DNA from: Lachnospiraceae bacterium
GTDB taxonomy: Bacteria; Bacillota; Clostridia; Lachnospirales; Lachnospiraceae
DNA length: 21,461 nucleotides
NCBI GenBank assembly: GCA_016293925.1
Contig: JAEDCX010000038.1
Coordinates: forward strand, 1 to 21,461
Direction of reading: 5' to 3'
Positions 6,997 to 15,360 of this stretch are shown here, piece after piece (the stretch's first letter is position 1; the number at the start of each line of letters is the position of its first letter). A program made the position numbers and the translations under genes. The notes under the pieces were generated by a model. It was not told the origin of the DNA. It did no database searches and worked only from the letters and a program-made list of their open reading frames with translations.

Positions 6997-8025
6997 ATGA
7001 GAATCGTAGTTTTAGCAGGTGGAATCAGTACAGAGAGAGATGTATCCCTGTGCTCGGGAAAGATGATCTACAATGCCATCAAAGGACGTCACGATGCCAT
7101 TCTCCTGGATGTATATCTGGGATATGAAGGAGAAGTGGATGAGAGTTTATTCACAGAGGATCGGGATTGGTCCGCAAATATTAATCCGGTCAGTGAGCAG
7201 AATCCGGATATTGAGAAGATCAAAGCACTGCGCCGAGATCCGGAGAACGGCTTTTTCGGACCGAATGTAATCCGGATCTGTCAGATGGCCGATCTGGTAT
7301 TCATCGGCCTGCATGGAGAGAATGGGGAAAACGGTAAGGTACAGGCAGCATTTGATTTGTTGGGGATCCGGTATACCGGAACCGATTATGTCAGCAGTGC
7401 GCTGAGTATGGATAAAGCATTGACCAAGGAATTGTTCCTGCAGAACAAAGTTCCGACGGCGGACAGTGTTACCTTAAAGAGGGAGACAGACTGGAAGAAC
7501 CAGATTCCCTGTCCCTGCGTGGTGAAAACCTGCTGTGGCGGTTCCAGTGTCGGCGTGTATATCGCCAATCAGGAAGCGGAGGCGGAGGTCTGTATCCGGG
7601 AAGCATTCCGCTACGGAAGTGATGTTATGGTGGAACAATACATCAAGGGACGCGAATTTTCCATCGGCGTGATTGACGGGAAAGCACTTCCCATCATTGA
7701 GATTGCCCCGAAACAGGGATTCTATGACTATAAGAACAAATATCAGGCAGGCAGTACCGTGGAAACCTGTCCCGCCGAGCTTCCGGCTGATGTGGCTGCC
7801 GGAATGCAGGCAGCAGCGGAACTGGCATTCCGGGTTCTGCGCCTCAAGGTCTATGCGCGAATGGACTTCATGATGAATGACAGATACGAGTTTTACTGTC
7901 TGGAAGCCAATACGCTGCCGGGATTTACGCCAACCTCTCTGCTGCCGCAGGAGGCTGCGGCAATCGGAATGTCATTTGAAGATCTGTGTGAGAGAATCAT
8001 TGACCTGTCTGTGGAGAAGGAATGA
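6997..8025 (+). CDS. ddl: D-alanine--D-alanine ligase
   Basis: 342 aa ATP-grasp enzyme that joins two D-Ala for the peptidoglycan pentapeptide in the cytoplasm. Motifs in order: LAGGISTERDVSLCSG at the N terminus, LHGENGENGKVQ, GTDYVSSALSMDK, VVKTCCGGSSVGV (ATP-binding loop), EQYIKGREFSIGV, GFYDYKNKY with CPAELP, RMDF, and LEANTLPGFTPTSLLP holding the metal-binding Glu/Asn and the C-terminal Ser. The start at 6997 (MRIVVLAGG) is the family start; GGAAGG lies just before it. An upstream in-frame ATG at 6940 would overlap the previous gene. The stop codon overlaps the murF ATG (ATGA), which indicates translational coupling. Confidence 0.96.
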   Translation: MRIVVLAGGISTERDVSLCSGKMIYNAIKGRHDAILLDVYLGYEGEVDESLFTEDRDWSANINPVSEQNPDIEKIKALRRDPENGFFGPNVIRICQMADLVFIGLHGENGENGKVQAAFDLLGIRYTGTDYVSSALSMDKALTKELFLQNKVPTADSVTLKRETDWKNQIPCPCVVKTCCGGSSVGVYIANQEAEAEVCIREAFRYGSDVMVEQYIKGREFSIGVIDGKALPIIEIAPKQGFYDYKNKYQAGSTVETCPAELPADVAAGMQAAAELAFRVLRLKVYARMDFMMNDRYEFYCLEANTLPGFTPTSLLPQEAAAIGMSFEDLCERIIDLSVEKE

Positions 8026-9449
8026 GGCAGGATGCGCAGAAACAGTTTGTCCGAATAGGAGAATTTCGATACATGGAATTGAGCGAGATTGCCGGCGCAT
8101 GCCGGGGGGAATTGCATATTGGCAGTACAGCAGAAACGGAGTATGAGATTACGGGGACAGTGATCGATTCCAGAAAAGTGCAGCCGGGGAACCTGTTTGT
8201 GGCTACCAAAGGGGAGCGGGTAGATGGTCACAGCTTTATCCCGGCAGCGGTGGAAAAGGGATGTGCGGCGGTGGTTTGTGAGAGGAAGCCGGAATGTGAT
8301 GTCACATATATTCTGGTGCAGGACAGTTTTCGGGCATTGCGGGACATTGCGGAGTATTACCGTGCTACGCTGCAGATTCCGATTGTGGGAATCACGGGAA
8401 GCGTGGGGAAGACCAGTACCAAGGAATTCGTTGCATCGGTACTCGGTCAGAGATTCCGGACCTGGAAAACACCGGGTAATCTGAACAATGAAGTGGGTCT
8501 CCCGTTGACGGTATTGTCCATCCGGCCGGAGCATGAAGCAGCAGTGCTGGAGATGGGAATCAGTGAATTCGGTGAGATGCACAGGCTGAGCAAAATCGCC
8601 AGACCGAATCTGGCGGTTATTACCAATATCGGGATGTGCCATCTGGAGAACCTGAAGAGCAGAGATGGCATTCTCCGGGCCAAAACAGAGATTTTCGATT
8701 ATCTTTCAGAGGATGGAAGGGTTTTCCTGTGCGGGGATGATGACAAACTGATAACCGTGCGGGATGTAAAAGGCAGAAAACCTGTATTTTTCGGATTGGG
8801 CAGTGGCAATGAGATCACGGCAGCCGGTATTGTGAACCGGGGGCTGCTTGGCAGTAACTGTACGATCCGTACTCCGAAGGGAAACTTCGAAGTGAGGATA
8901 CCACTTCCGGGAGAGCATATGGTAGTCAACGCCCTGGCGGCAACCGCGGTCGGGCTTAAACTGGGGTTGTCACTGGAAGAGATTCGGAGCGGAATCGAGG
9001 CGGTGCAGGCAGTGGATGGACGCAGTCATGTCATAGAGACTCCGAACTACACATTGATCGATGACTGTTATAATGCAAATCCGGTTTCCATGAAGGCGGC
9101 TATTGATCTGCTGAAAACCGCTGATACCAGAACCGTTGCTGTTCTGGGAGATATGTTTGAACTGGGGGCGAATGAATGCGGGCTGCATGCGGAAGTAGGA
9201 ACATACGCAGTGGATGCCGGCATTCAGGTTCTGATCTGTACCGGAAAATTGTGTCGTTTCATGTACGAGGCCGCCGAGCAGAGGAAGGGCAGTATCGGTA
9301 CCGGAAGGACGGATATTTACTATGCAGAGGATCGTGATGCACTGCTTGCTCTTTTGCCCGGAATTCTGCAGAAACAGGATACCATTCTGGTCAAGGCTTC
9401 CCATTCCATGGGGTTTGAGCAGGTTATATCACAATTGGAAAGGCTGTAA
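8022..9449 (+). CDS. murF: UDP-N-acetylmuramoyl-tripeptide--D-alanyl-D-alanine ligase
   Basis: 475 aa from the coupled ATG at 8022 (GGAG 5 bases upstream, 4-base overlap with ddl). A second candidate at 8073 (MELSEIAGACRG) corresponds to the usual family N terminus and has AGGAG 11 bases upstream, giving 458 aa. The enzyme adds the D-Ala-D-Ala made by Ddl to the UDP-MurNAc-tripeptide. Features: N-terminal substrate domain with DSRKVQPGNLFVATKG; Mur ligase P-loop GITGSVGKTS (about 123-132) followed by TKE; NLNNEVGLPLT; EMGISEFGEM; AVITNIGMCHLE; then LIDDCYNANPVSMKAA and VAVLGDMFELG in the C-terminal domain. Its place after ddl makes sense metabolically. Confidence 0.96.
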   Translation: MRQDAQKQFVRIGEFRYMELSEIAGACRGELHIGSTAETEYEITGTVIDSRKVQPGNLFVATKGERVDGHSFIPAAVEKGCAAVVCERKPECDVTYILVQDSFRALRDIAEYYRATLQIPIVGITGSVGKTSTKEFVASVLGQRFRTWKTPGNLNNEVGLPLTVLSIRPEHEAAVLEMGISEFGEMHRLSKIARPNLAVITNIGMCHLENLKSRDGILRAKTEIFDYLSEDGRVFLCGDDDKLITVRDVKGRKPVFFGLGSGNEITAAGIVNRGLLGSNCTIRTPKGNFEVRIPLPGEHMVVNALAATAVGLKLGLSLEEIRSGIEAVQAVDGRSHVIETPNYTLIDDCYNANPVSMKAAIDLLKTADTRTVAVLGDMFELGANECGLHAEVGTYAVDAGIQVLICTGKLCRFMYEAAEQRKGSIGTGRTDIYYAEDRDALLALLPGILQKQDTILVKASHSMGFEQVISQLERL

Positions 9450-9467
9450 ACTGGAGGAAACAATGCA

Positions 9468-11807
9468 ATGAAAAGTTGGAGTACATTTGTGAAAAGGCAT
9501 TGGTTTAAGGGACTCTTGCTGGTGGAAGCGATTGTGCTGATTCTGGCGGTGGTTCGCTATGTGCATGATTCCAAAACATTGGAGCACAGGCACTTTGAGG
9601 CTACGGATTTCGAACTGTTGTCAGGTGACATCAGTGAGGACTGGTCCTACTATTTTGTGTCTGAAACGGGAGAAGGAGCCAGACATTTCATTTTGGGACC
9701 CTATTGTGACCTCAGCAGAGGCAGCTATCGGACCACAGTTCATTACGATACCACTGCCTCGGCAACCATGAGTTTCTGCTGGATGTACTCTGATGAGGCG
9801 CAGGATAAGGATATTCTGTGTGATAACAGGGATCTTGCCCGGGATCATTCCTCCATATCCACGAATTTCTATCTGACCAATACCGTCCGGAAACTACAGT
9901 GCAGGATCATTTTCATGGATGACGGAGTATTGAATTTCTACGGTGTGGATATTGATGAGACTATGGATTTTGACAATATCGTCATGGCAGGACTGATCTG
10001 TATCCTGATTCTGATTCCTGTCTGCATTCTTCTGATTCGCAGATATCGTGCATCAGGACGGAAAATGAGTAAGCAGTCGAAATACATTCTGACCGGGCTG
10101 GTGGCTGTTACCCTGGCTGCATGCGGACCATGCTTCTTAAACTACGCGGTTACTTCCCATGATTACCAGTTTCATGCGGTACGGATCGAAGGGATTAAGG
10201 ATGGCTGGCTTGCGGGGCAATTTCCGACAAGGATCCAACCAACGTGGTTTTATGGTCTGGGTTATGCCGCTTCTATTTTCTACGGGGATACCCTGCTGTG
10301 GCCTGCCGCATTCTTACGTCTGCTGGGCCTGCCGGTGCAGTATTGTTACCAGTTTCTGCAGATGCTGATCAATGTGCTGACCTGCGTTGTGACCTATCAT
10401 TCTCTGAAGAGAATGGTGAGAAATCCATATTCCGCCCTTTTTGGTACCGCAATCTATATGCTGGCACCGTACCGTCTGGAGAATTTGTTTTTCCGAAATG
10501 CAATCGGGGAAGCGTCGGCTATGATTTTCCTGCCATTGGTGGTCTACGGGATGTGGCTGATCCTCACAAGAGATGAGCGGGTACAGAGCAGGAAAAGAAA
10601 ATGGCTTCCGCTGATGCTTGGTATGACGGGGCTTCTGCAAACCCATATCCTTACCTTCGAACTGGTACTCCTGTTACTGGTGATTACCGCGCTTATATAC
10701 ATTGTCAGATTATTCAAAGAAAGACGGATACTGGATCTGCTCAAGGCGGCCGGCGCATCCGTATTGCTGAATGCATGGTTCCTGATTCCGTTCCTGCAGT
10801 TTTTCACTGGCGCTTACAAGGTTACACGTCAGGAACCTGCATTGATACAGAAGACGGGAGCATATCTGAACCAGATGTTTATGTTCCGTGTGGATTTTGA
10901 CTTCGGTAGTTGTAATCAGCCGCTTACGGAAGGAATCATGAACGAGATGCCACTGTCCATTGGATTCGGATTCGGTGTTGCACTTGTGTTTGTTTTTGCC
11001 GTTATCTGGGCCAACGGACGGAAAAATGATTCCAGACTGCGAACCGGATTGACGCTTGCGATTCTGAGCGTTGCTTGTATTCTGATGGCAAGCAATCTGT
11101 TCCCGTGGGATGCGATCAGCGGTCTGGGCAAAACCTCGGCCAAGCTGGTTTCCTCCATCCAGTTCGTGTGGAGATTCCTGAGTCCTGCCACCATACTGGC
11201 AGTCATGGCAACCGCTTTTGCGGCGGATTATGCCATGGAGCATCTGAACGGCATCAAAACCATGATATCGATGGGTGTGATTGCAACCCTTATTTCCCTG
11301 CAGGGAATTTTCCTGTTGGATTCCATTCTCGGTATTGCGAAGCCCAACATCCTGTATGATATCCGGGCGCTGGATCTGGATTATACCAGCAGCGGCAACG
11401 AATATCTGCCGGATGGAACCAATCTGCAGGAATGTTTTGCAAACAGGGATCTGACAAGTACGGAGAATACGGATATATCGGAAGTCGAGATCAACGGAAC
11501 CAACATAAGCTTCCGGGCAGTGAACAATGGAACAACAGATGAGATTGCCATTCCGCTGTTGTGCTATCCGGGCTATGTGGCAAGATGTGCAGAGAACGGA
11601 CAGAAACTGGAACTGGGGCATACGGATTATCAATTGCTGCAGGTGACTCTTCCGGAAGGATTTGCCGGAACGGTGGAGATATGCTATCAGGAAAGTCTGC
11701 TCTGGCGTTTGGCCGGTGTGGTCAGTCTACTGACGGCTGCAGGACTGGTACTGTATCCTATGATTCCCATAAGAAGAGCAAAAAAGAATACCCAAGGCAC
11801 GGAATAG
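9468..11807 (+). CDS. Large polytopic membrane protein, GT-C / PTPS-related (YfhO-like) type
   Basis: 779 aa, 18 bases after murF with GGAGG 10 bases before its ATG, so probably in the same operon. It has an N-terminal membrane helix (about 14-31), an extracytoplasmic beta-rich domain (about 35-165), then roughly ten hydrophobic helices between about 170 and 625, a second outer domain, and a last helix near 745-768 before a basic tail. The first loop after the second core helix reads SHDYQFHAVRIEGIKDGW, and further on come FPTRIQP, GYAASIFYGD, YMLAPYRLENLFFRNA and GEASAMIFLPLVVYG. These match bacterial membrane proteins annotated as 6-pyruvoyl-tetrahydropterin synthase-related, which look like GT-C lipid-linked glycosyltransferases. 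Substrate unknown; modification of wall polymer, lipid or protein is inference from the fold and the murF neighbour. Confidence 0.8.
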   Translation: MKSWSTFVKRHWFKGLLLVEAIVLILAVVRYVHDSKTLEHRHFEATDFELLSGDISEDWSYYFVSETGEGARHFILGPYCDLSRGSYRTTVHYDTTASATMSFCWMYSDEAQDKDILCDNRDLARDHSSISTNFYLTNTVRKLQCRIIFMDDGVLNFYGVDIDETMDFDNIVMAGLICILILIPVCILLIRRYRASGRKMSKQSKYILTGLVAVTLAACGPCFLNYAVTSHDYQFHAVRIEGIKDGWLAGQFPTRIQPTWFYGLGYAASIFYGDTLLWPAAFLRLLGLPVQYCYQFLQMLINVLTCVVTYHSLKRMVRNPYSALFGTAIYMLAPYRLENLFFRNAIGEASAMIFLPLVVYGMWLILTRDERVQSRKRKWLPLMLGMTGLLQTHILTFELVLLLLVITALIYIVRLFKERRILDLLKAAGASVLLNAWFLIPFLQFFTGAYKVTRQEPALIQKTGAYLNQMFMFRVDFDFGSCNQPLTEGIMNEMPLSIGFGFGVALVFVFAVIWANGRKNDSRLRTGLTLAILSVACILMASNLFPWDAISGLGKTSAKLVSSIQFVWRFLSPATILAVMATAFAADYAMEHLNGIKTMISMGVIATLISLQGIFLLDSILGIAKPNILYDIRALDLDYTSSGNEYLPDGTNLQECFANRDLTSTENTDISEVEINGTNISFRAVNNGTTDEIAIPLLCYPGYVARCAENGQKLELGHTDYQLLQVTLPEGFAGTVEICYQESLLWRLAGVVSLLTAAGLVLYPMIPIRRAKKNTQGTE

Positions 11808-11818
11808 TGCTTTGGGTA
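11789..11818 (-). terminator. Hairpin terminator between convergent genes, mainly serving plsC
   Basis: TACCCAAGGCAC (11789-11800) and GTGCTTTGGGTA (11807-11818) form a 12-bp stem with one G-U pair. On the minus strand the stem is followed by TTCTTTTTTGC, a good U-tract, so it ends plsC transcripts. On the plus strand no T-run follows; there it may only block antisense entry. The stop codon of the + strand gene lies in the loop. Confidence 0.8.
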
Positions 11819-11823
11819 CCATA

Positions 11824-12558
11824 TTACAGGAGTTTCCGGTTTTCCTCGTACATGTCGGAAATGATCTTCCGGAAGTATTCTCCCACGTTCTTCTGTTGTT
11901 CTTTATCCAGATCCTGAATGTATACCGGTTTACCGTATCGGAGAACTGCTTTGGTTTTCCTGATCCACGGAAAATGATCCTCGAAGATGCTGCCGGTATT
12001 CGTCAGTGCCATCGGAAGCACGGGACAACCGGATTTGCTGGCAATTTTGAAACTGGCGTCATGGAAGGGGAGGAAGGTTCCTTCCTCATGATTCCGGGTT
12101 CCCTCCGGGAAGATACATACGGAGATTCCTTTTTTCATCAGATCGATGTTGGTCAGGATGGTCTGGAGTCCCTTTTTCGCATCCTTCCGATCCAGGAACG
12201 TACAGTGAAGGAGCATCATCCACAGATTCAACAGCGGAACCTTCTTGATCTCGATCTTGGATACGTAGCTTGTGGGTCTGGGAACTCTGGCGTAGGTCAG
12301 AACAATGTCAAAGAAGCTTCGGTGATTGCCCACATACAGGACAGGTGTGTCTTTCGGGACATTTTCTTCCCCCACCACCGTCAGTTTGACGCCGGCCAGC
12401 AGTTTGATACCGCGAAGACCGAAACGAACAACGGCCAGACTGAAACGATAGGCAGCCATATAATTGAATTTGCCCAGAATCCAGGCAAATAGCATGAGCG
12501 GTGTGGTCAGGATCAGGAACAATATCAGAAAAAGTCCGACGAGCAGTAAACGAATCAT
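11824..12558 (-). CDS. plsC: 1-acyl-sn-glycerol-3-phosphate acyltransferase (PlsC family)
   Basis: 244 aa membrane enzyme that acylates lysophosphatidic acid to phosphatidic acid in phospholipid synthesis. It has N-terminal hydrophobic segments (about 3-28), then the acyltransferase motifs: NHRSFFD (78-84, the HX4D catalytic pair), the KIEIKKVPLL region, FLDRKD, and FPEGTRNHEEG (150-160), which binds the glycerol phosphate; PMAL lies further on. The minus-strand ATG has AGGAG 8 bases upstream. It is the only complete minus-strand gene in the window, convergent with the envelope cluster and divergent from the PrcB-like lipoprotein. Specificity for this step over related acyltransferases cannot be settled from sequence. 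Confidence 0.92.
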   Translation of the reverse strand: MIRLLLVGLFLILFLILTTPLMLFAWILGKFNYMAAYRFSLAVVRFGLRGIKLLAGVKLTVVGEENVPKDTPVLYVGNHRSFFDIVLTYARVPRPTSYVSKIEIKKVPLLNLWMMLLHCTFLDRKDAKKGLQTILTNIDLMKKGISVCIFPEGTRNHEEGTFLPFHDASFKIASKSGCPVLPMALTNTGSIFEDHFPWIRKTKAVLRYGKPVYIQDLDKEQQKNVGEYFRKIISDMYEENRKLL

Positions 12559-12619
12559 ATTGTGATCTCCTATGGGAAGGGTTCATATTCTTTTGGGGTT
12601 GTCACTAACAACACAGATC

Positions 12620-12648
12620 ATTATATCGAACCCAACAAGGAAAAGCAA
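12620..12648 (-). promoter_or_regulatory. Candidate sigma-A promoter of plsC
   Basis: Read on the minus strand: TTGCTT (12648-12643), exactly 17 bases, then a perfect TATAAT (12625-12620). Transcription would start near 12613, leaving a leader of about 55 bases. A small inverted repeat GTTGT/ACAAC lies just downstream of the start site. Confidence 0.6.
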
Positions 12649-12669
12649 GTATTCTGCCCGCCACATCTG

Positions 12670-12677
12670 CATACAAT
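12670..12677 (+). promoter_or_regulatory. Candidate -10 element for the PrcB-like lipoprotein and pyr genes
   Basis: CATACAAT is a full match to the sigma-E -10 (CATACAnT), and its last six bases TACAAT are 5/6 to the sigma-A -10. No convincing -35 sits at the right distance for either factor; GTATT at 12649-12653 is the nearest. It lies 29 bases before the start codon at 12707. Which polymerase uses it is open. Confidence 0.35.
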
Positions 12678-12706
12678 AGAGATAAGTAAAGTCATGTGAG
12701 CGCAGA

Positions 12707-13114
12707 ATGATCAATCGAATCGGGCAGATGCTGTTCACCATTTCGCTGGTGGCAATCGTACTTATGGGATGCAGTGTGATAGAGGACAGAACACAGAAAA
12801 TCAGGGATTTGCCTTTTACCGTGGTTCCGGAAAAGGAGATTCCGGAGGTGCTGGCGGAGAAGATTCAGGATAATAAGGGCAACCCATTTAAGATGACATA
12901 CGCAGATGGAGGAGACCTGTACATCTGTATCGGCTACGGAAGCAGGAGTTCCGGCGGCTACAGTGTTACGGTGGATGAATTATACCTGACGTCCAATGCA
13001 ATCTATGTGGATACAACACTTCTGGTGCCGGAAGGCAGGGAAGAGGGCGTGATTACCTACCCATATGTATGCATTAAGCTGGAATATCTTGACAAAAGAG
13101 TGGTATTTGAATAA
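12707..13114 (+). CDS. Small lipoprotein with PrcB-type C-terminal domain
   Basis: 135 aa. The N terminus is a lipoprotein signal (hydrophobic 8-20, VLMGC with lipid Cys22), so the mature protein should sit on the outer face of the membrane. Residues about 85-133 (GGYSVTVDELYLTSNAIYVD, then ITYPYVCIKLE) match the short beta domain found at the C terminus of PrcB, a partner of the PrtP protease in Treponema, and in many Firmicute lipoproteins of unknown role. No catalytic residues are evident. The Shine-Dalgarno is weak (GAGCGCAGA before the ATG). It lies 74 bases before pyrC, probably on the same transcript, without an obvious functional link to pyrimidine synthesis. Confidence 0.75.
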   Translation: MINRIGQMLFTISLVAIVLMGCSVIEDRTQKIRDLPFTVVPEKEIPEVLAEKIQDNKGNPFKMTYADGGDLYICIGYGSRSSGGYSVTVDELYLTSNAIYVDTTLLVPEGREEGVITYPYVCIKLEYLDKRVVFE

Positions 13115-13141
13115 GTTGTATGCGAGATAACAGGTTTGGTC

Positions 13142-13160
13142 TGCCCGGCGATTCCGGGCA
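13142..13160 (+). promoter_or_regulatory. GC-rich hairpin in the pyrC leader
   Basis: TGCCCGG (13142-13148) and CCGGGCA (13154-13160) form a perfect 7-bp stem with a 5-base loop, ending 28 bases before the pyrC ATG. No T-run follows, and it does not carry the PyrR-binding loop consensus. It might stabilise the processed pyr mRNA or trim read-through from the lipoprotein gene; role unproven. Confidence 0.4.
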
Positions 13161-13188
13161 AACTTACCGAAGAGAAAGGATTCACACT

Positions 13189-14538
13189 ATGATTCTGATT
13201 CAGAACGGACTGATTGTCGATCCCAAGGCAAAAAAGCAATATGTGGCGGATATTCTTCTGGATGAAGGGAGGATCCGATGCATTGGAGAGCATCTTGCGG
13301 AGAGTCTCCGGTCCGGGGTATGCGAAAGCGGGCAGACGGAGATTACGGTGATTGACGCTACCGGGAAAACGGTTCTGCCGGGATTGATTGATGTGCATAC
13401 GCATTTCCGGGATCCCGGCTTCACCTATAAGGAAGATATCGAAACCGGTTCCCGGGCGGCGGCAAAGGGCGGTTATACCACCGTTGTCATGATGGCGAAC
13501 ACCAAGCCGTCCATCGACAATGCGGATACGCTGCATTATGTATTGGAAAAAGGAGCAAGCACGGACATCCGGGTGGAGAGCTGTGCTGCTATTTCCACAG
13601 GGCTTAAGGGACAGGAACTGGTTCTCATGGAAAAATTACGGGCAGAAGGTGCAGCAGGATTTACGGATGACGGTATCCCGCTGATGGATGCGGAATTGCT
13701 GCGGGAGGCCTGCAGACGGACTGCGGCGATGAAGGTTCCGATCAGTCTCCATGAGGAAGATCCTTCCCTGATCACCAATAATGGTGTCAACCGGGGGCGG
13801 GCATCCGAATATTACGGAATCGGCGGTTCTCCCGCCGAGGCGGAGACAAGCCTTGTGGCAAGAGACATTCGGATCGCTGCCGAGACAGGAGCAATATTGA
13901 ATATCCAGCATGTCAGCGCAGGAGCAACCGTGGAGCTGATCCGGGAAGCCAAGAAAACCAATCCGCATCTGCATGCGGAGGCATGCCCGCATCATTTTAC
14001 CCTGACAGAGGAGGATGTGATCCGATACGGAACATTGGCGAAGATGAACCCCCCCCTTCGGACGGAAGCGGACAGGCAGTCGGTGATTGCCGGGATTCTG
14101 GACGGAACGCTGGATCTGATTGCAACAGATCATGCACCGCACAGCACGGAGGAGAAGCAAAGACCGATCACGGAAGCCCCCAGCGGAATCATTGGTCTGG
14201 AAACTGCGTTGTCACTGGCGTTCGGGGAACTGGTATGTAAGGCAGGTATGTCCAGAATCGCGTTGGCTGAGAGGATGTCTTATACGCCGGCCAAAATGTA
14301 TGGATTTGCGTGTCGCGGATATGTGCAGGAGGGAGCCTTGGCGGATCTGGTGATTTTCGATGAAAAGAGCACCTGGATTGCAGGTAATTATGTCTCTAAG
14401 GCGGAGAATTCACCCTATACCGGACAGAAGATGCAGGGATGTATCGAATATACTATCTGTGACGGTAAAATTGTATATTGCAGACAGGAACCGGAACAAT
14501 ATGCACAGATTTCCTTTACGGGAACAGATCATGTATAG
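13189..14538 (+). CDS. pyrC: Dihydroorotase
   Basis: 449 aa, third step of UMP synthesis: ring closure of carbamoyl-aspartate to dihydroorotate. The start at 13189 has GAAAGGA upstream and gives the family N terminus (MILIQNGLIVDP). Zinc-binding amidohydrolase signatures: DVHTHFRDPGFTYKEDI (His70, His72, Arg74), GGYTTVVMMANTKPS, GFTDDGIP (Asp160/161, the bridging Asp of class I enzymes that lack the carboxylated Lys), SLHEED (His188), NIQHVS (His241), KMNPPLR and TDHAPH (catalytic Asp314). It is followed by pyrK with 20 bases between and a very strong Shine-Dalgarno. Confidence 0.96.
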   Translation: MILIQNGLIVDPKAKKQYVADILLDEGRIRCIGEHLAESLRSGVCESGQTEITVIDATGKTVLPGLIDVHTHFRDPGFTYKEDIETGSRAAAKGGYTTVVMMANTKPSIDNADTLHYVLEKGASTDIRVESCAAISTGLKGQELVLMEKLRAEGAAGFTDDGIPLMDAELLREACRRTAAMKVPISLHEEDPSLITNNGVNRGRASEYYGIGGSPAEAETSLVARDIRIAAETGAILNIQHVSAGATVELIREAKKTNPHLHAEACPHHFTLTEEDVIRYGTLAKMNPPLRTEADRQSVIAGILDGTLDLIATDHAPHSTEEKQRPITEAPSGIIGLETALSLAFGELVCKAGMSRIALAERMSYTPAKMYGFACRGYVQEGALADLVIFDEKSTWIAGNYVSKAENSPYTGQKMQGCIEYTICDGKIVYCRQEPEQYAQISFTGTDHV

Positions 14539-14558
14539 ATTAAATCAGGAGGTAAATC

Positions 14559-15332
14559 ATGAAAAAGAAAGAAATAGCAATCGTTCATGAACAGAACAGA
14601 ATTGCCAGAGATATCTATGAGATGTGGCTGACGACGGATCTTGCCAAAGAGGCAAAACCGGGACAGTTTGTAAATGTGTATCCGAAGGATAAGAGTACAC
14701 TCCTGCCCCGTCCCATCAGCATCTGTGAAGTGGACAAGGCACGAAACAGAATGCGGATCGTGTATCGTCTGAATGGAAAGGGAACCAGGGAATTCTCCGC
14801 ATACCGCGCAGGAGATCCGGTATCTGTGATGGGATGTCTCGGAAACGGATATCCGATGGATGAACTTTCGAAATATAGGAATATCTGCCTGATGGGTGGC
14901 GGAATCGGGATTCCTCCGATGCTTCAGCTTGCGAAGGAGCTGACCTGTGAGAAAACACTGGTGATGGGATACCGGAATGACGATCTGTTTCTGAATCAGG
15001 ATTTGTGGAAGTACGGAACGCTGTATATTGCCACAGAGGACGGCAGTATCGGAACAAAGGGGAACGTACTGGATGCAGTGAGGGAGAAAGCGGTAACCAT
15101 GGATGCAATCTGTGCCTGCGGTCCGATGCCTATGCTGCGCGCCATCAAGCAATATGCCGGGGAGCATCATATTCCGGCCTATATTTCCCTGGAGGAGAGA
15201 ATGGCCTGCGGTGTAGGTGCGTGTCTCGGATGTGTATGTAAGACAACAGAAGTAGATCCCCATTCCCATGTGAAGAATGCGAGAGTCTGTACCAACGGAC
15301 CGGTATTCCTTGCAGACGATGTGGATATCTGA
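14559..15332 (+). CDS. pyrK: Dihydroorotate dehydrogenase B electron-transfer subunit
   Basis: 257 aa, preceded by AGGAGG 7 bases before the ATG. PyrK holds FAD and a [2Fe-2S] cluster and passes electrons from dihydroorotate oxidation in PyrD to NAD+. The N-terminal ferredoxin-reductase barrel has PGQFVNVYP and RPISI (51-55, flavin). The nucleotide domain has MGGGIGIPPMLQLAKEL (112-128) and ACGPMPML. The cluster cysteines are C217, C222, C225 and C244 (C-x4-C-x2-C-x18-C), in the family spacing. It lies between pyrC and pyrD, its stop 28 bases before the pyrD start. Its presence shows that the adjacent PyrD is the NAD-linked type 1B enzyme. Confidence 0.95.
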   Translation: MKKKEIAIVHEQNRIARDIYEMWLTTDLAKEAKPGQFVNVYPKDKSTLLPRPISICEVDKARNRMRIVYRLNGKGTREFSAYRAGDPVSVMGCLGNGYPMDELSKYRNICLMGGGIGIPPMLQLAKELTCEKTLVMGYRNDDLFLNQDLWKYGTLYIATEDGSIGTKGNVLDAVREKAVTMDAICACGPMPMLRAIKQYAGEHHIPAYISLEERMACGVGACLGCVCKTTEVDPHSHVKNARVCTNGPVFLADDVDI

Positions 15333-15360
15333 GATGAAATTGCAGGAAGGAGAATGGGTA

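Noticed and set aside
10710..11633. 307-codon open frame on the minus strand
   Set aside because: It lies wholly opposite the membrane protein gene, has no good ribosome site and its composition mirrors the coding strand.
11812..12492. 226-codon open frame on the plus strand opposite plsC
   Set aside because: plsC on the minus strand has both acyltransferase motifs, a promoter, a ribosome site and a terminator; the plus frame has no recognisable domain.
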